From assembly GCA_023230265.1 (NCBI GenBank), contig JALNXR010000150.1, forward strand, positions 1 through 5,542: a stretch of 5,542 nt of DNA. Direction: 5' to 3'. Shown piece by piece: positions 5,523-5,542 of the stretch. The position numbers were made by a program, and so were the translations under genes. The stretch's first letter is position 1. Each line of letters starts with the position of its first letter. The notes beneath the pieces were generated by a model. The model searched no databases. It was not told the origin of the DNA and saw only the letters and a list, made by a program, of their open reading frames with translations. This DNA comes from Bacteroidales bacterium (GTDB lineage Bacteria > Bacteroidota > Bacteroidia > Bacteroidales > UBA932).

Positions 5523-5542
5523 AAAATTTTAGAGGACTATGT

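Overview
The window looks like an AT-rich accessory stretch from a Bacteroidales genome (Bacteroides or a close relative). The evidence is a small secreted protein of a type common in Bacteroidales (recognised from memory), genes with no clear Shine-Dalgarno site but A-rich leaders, and a Bacteroidetes-style TAnnTTTG promoter element in front of the transposase. No rRNA, tRNA or CRISPR array was seen, and no taxonomic marker gene is present, so the genus is an inference.

Layout. Bases 1-535 hold a short leader and a small exported protein of unknown function. Bases 536-1051 are mostly non-coding but contain a broken, proline-rich micro-ORF. Bases 1052-2146 encode a 364-residue, very AT-rich, cytosolic helical protein. 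Its N-terminal 140 residues resemble the HEPN/DUF4145-like helical domains common in defence-associated proteins, and the rest is unrecognised. Bases 2147-2380 are intergenic with an abrupt change in base composition. Bases 2381-2807 (minus strand) are the C-terminal part of a PIN-like protein whose start has been removed. Bases 2808-5522 are a complete IS21-family insertion sequence with istA and istB on the minus strand. The last 20 bases lie outside it.

The insertion sequence is the best supported part. IstA has its HTH and a D149/D215/E261 catalytic triad, and IstB has Walker A, Walker B and the conserved C-terminal motif. The outer ends form an imperfect inverted repeat starting 5'-TG. 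A 20-bp site occurs twice at the left end and four times at the right end. No target-site duplication is visible, and the insertion boundary coincides with the truncation of the PIN-like gene.

Nothing shows the genes working together as one system. The HEPN-like protein and the PIN-like fragment both belong to fold classes rich in RNases, which fits a decaying defence or toxin-antitoxin neighbourhood, but they point toward each other and are not an operon. The HEPN-like gene is the best candidate for something undescribed.
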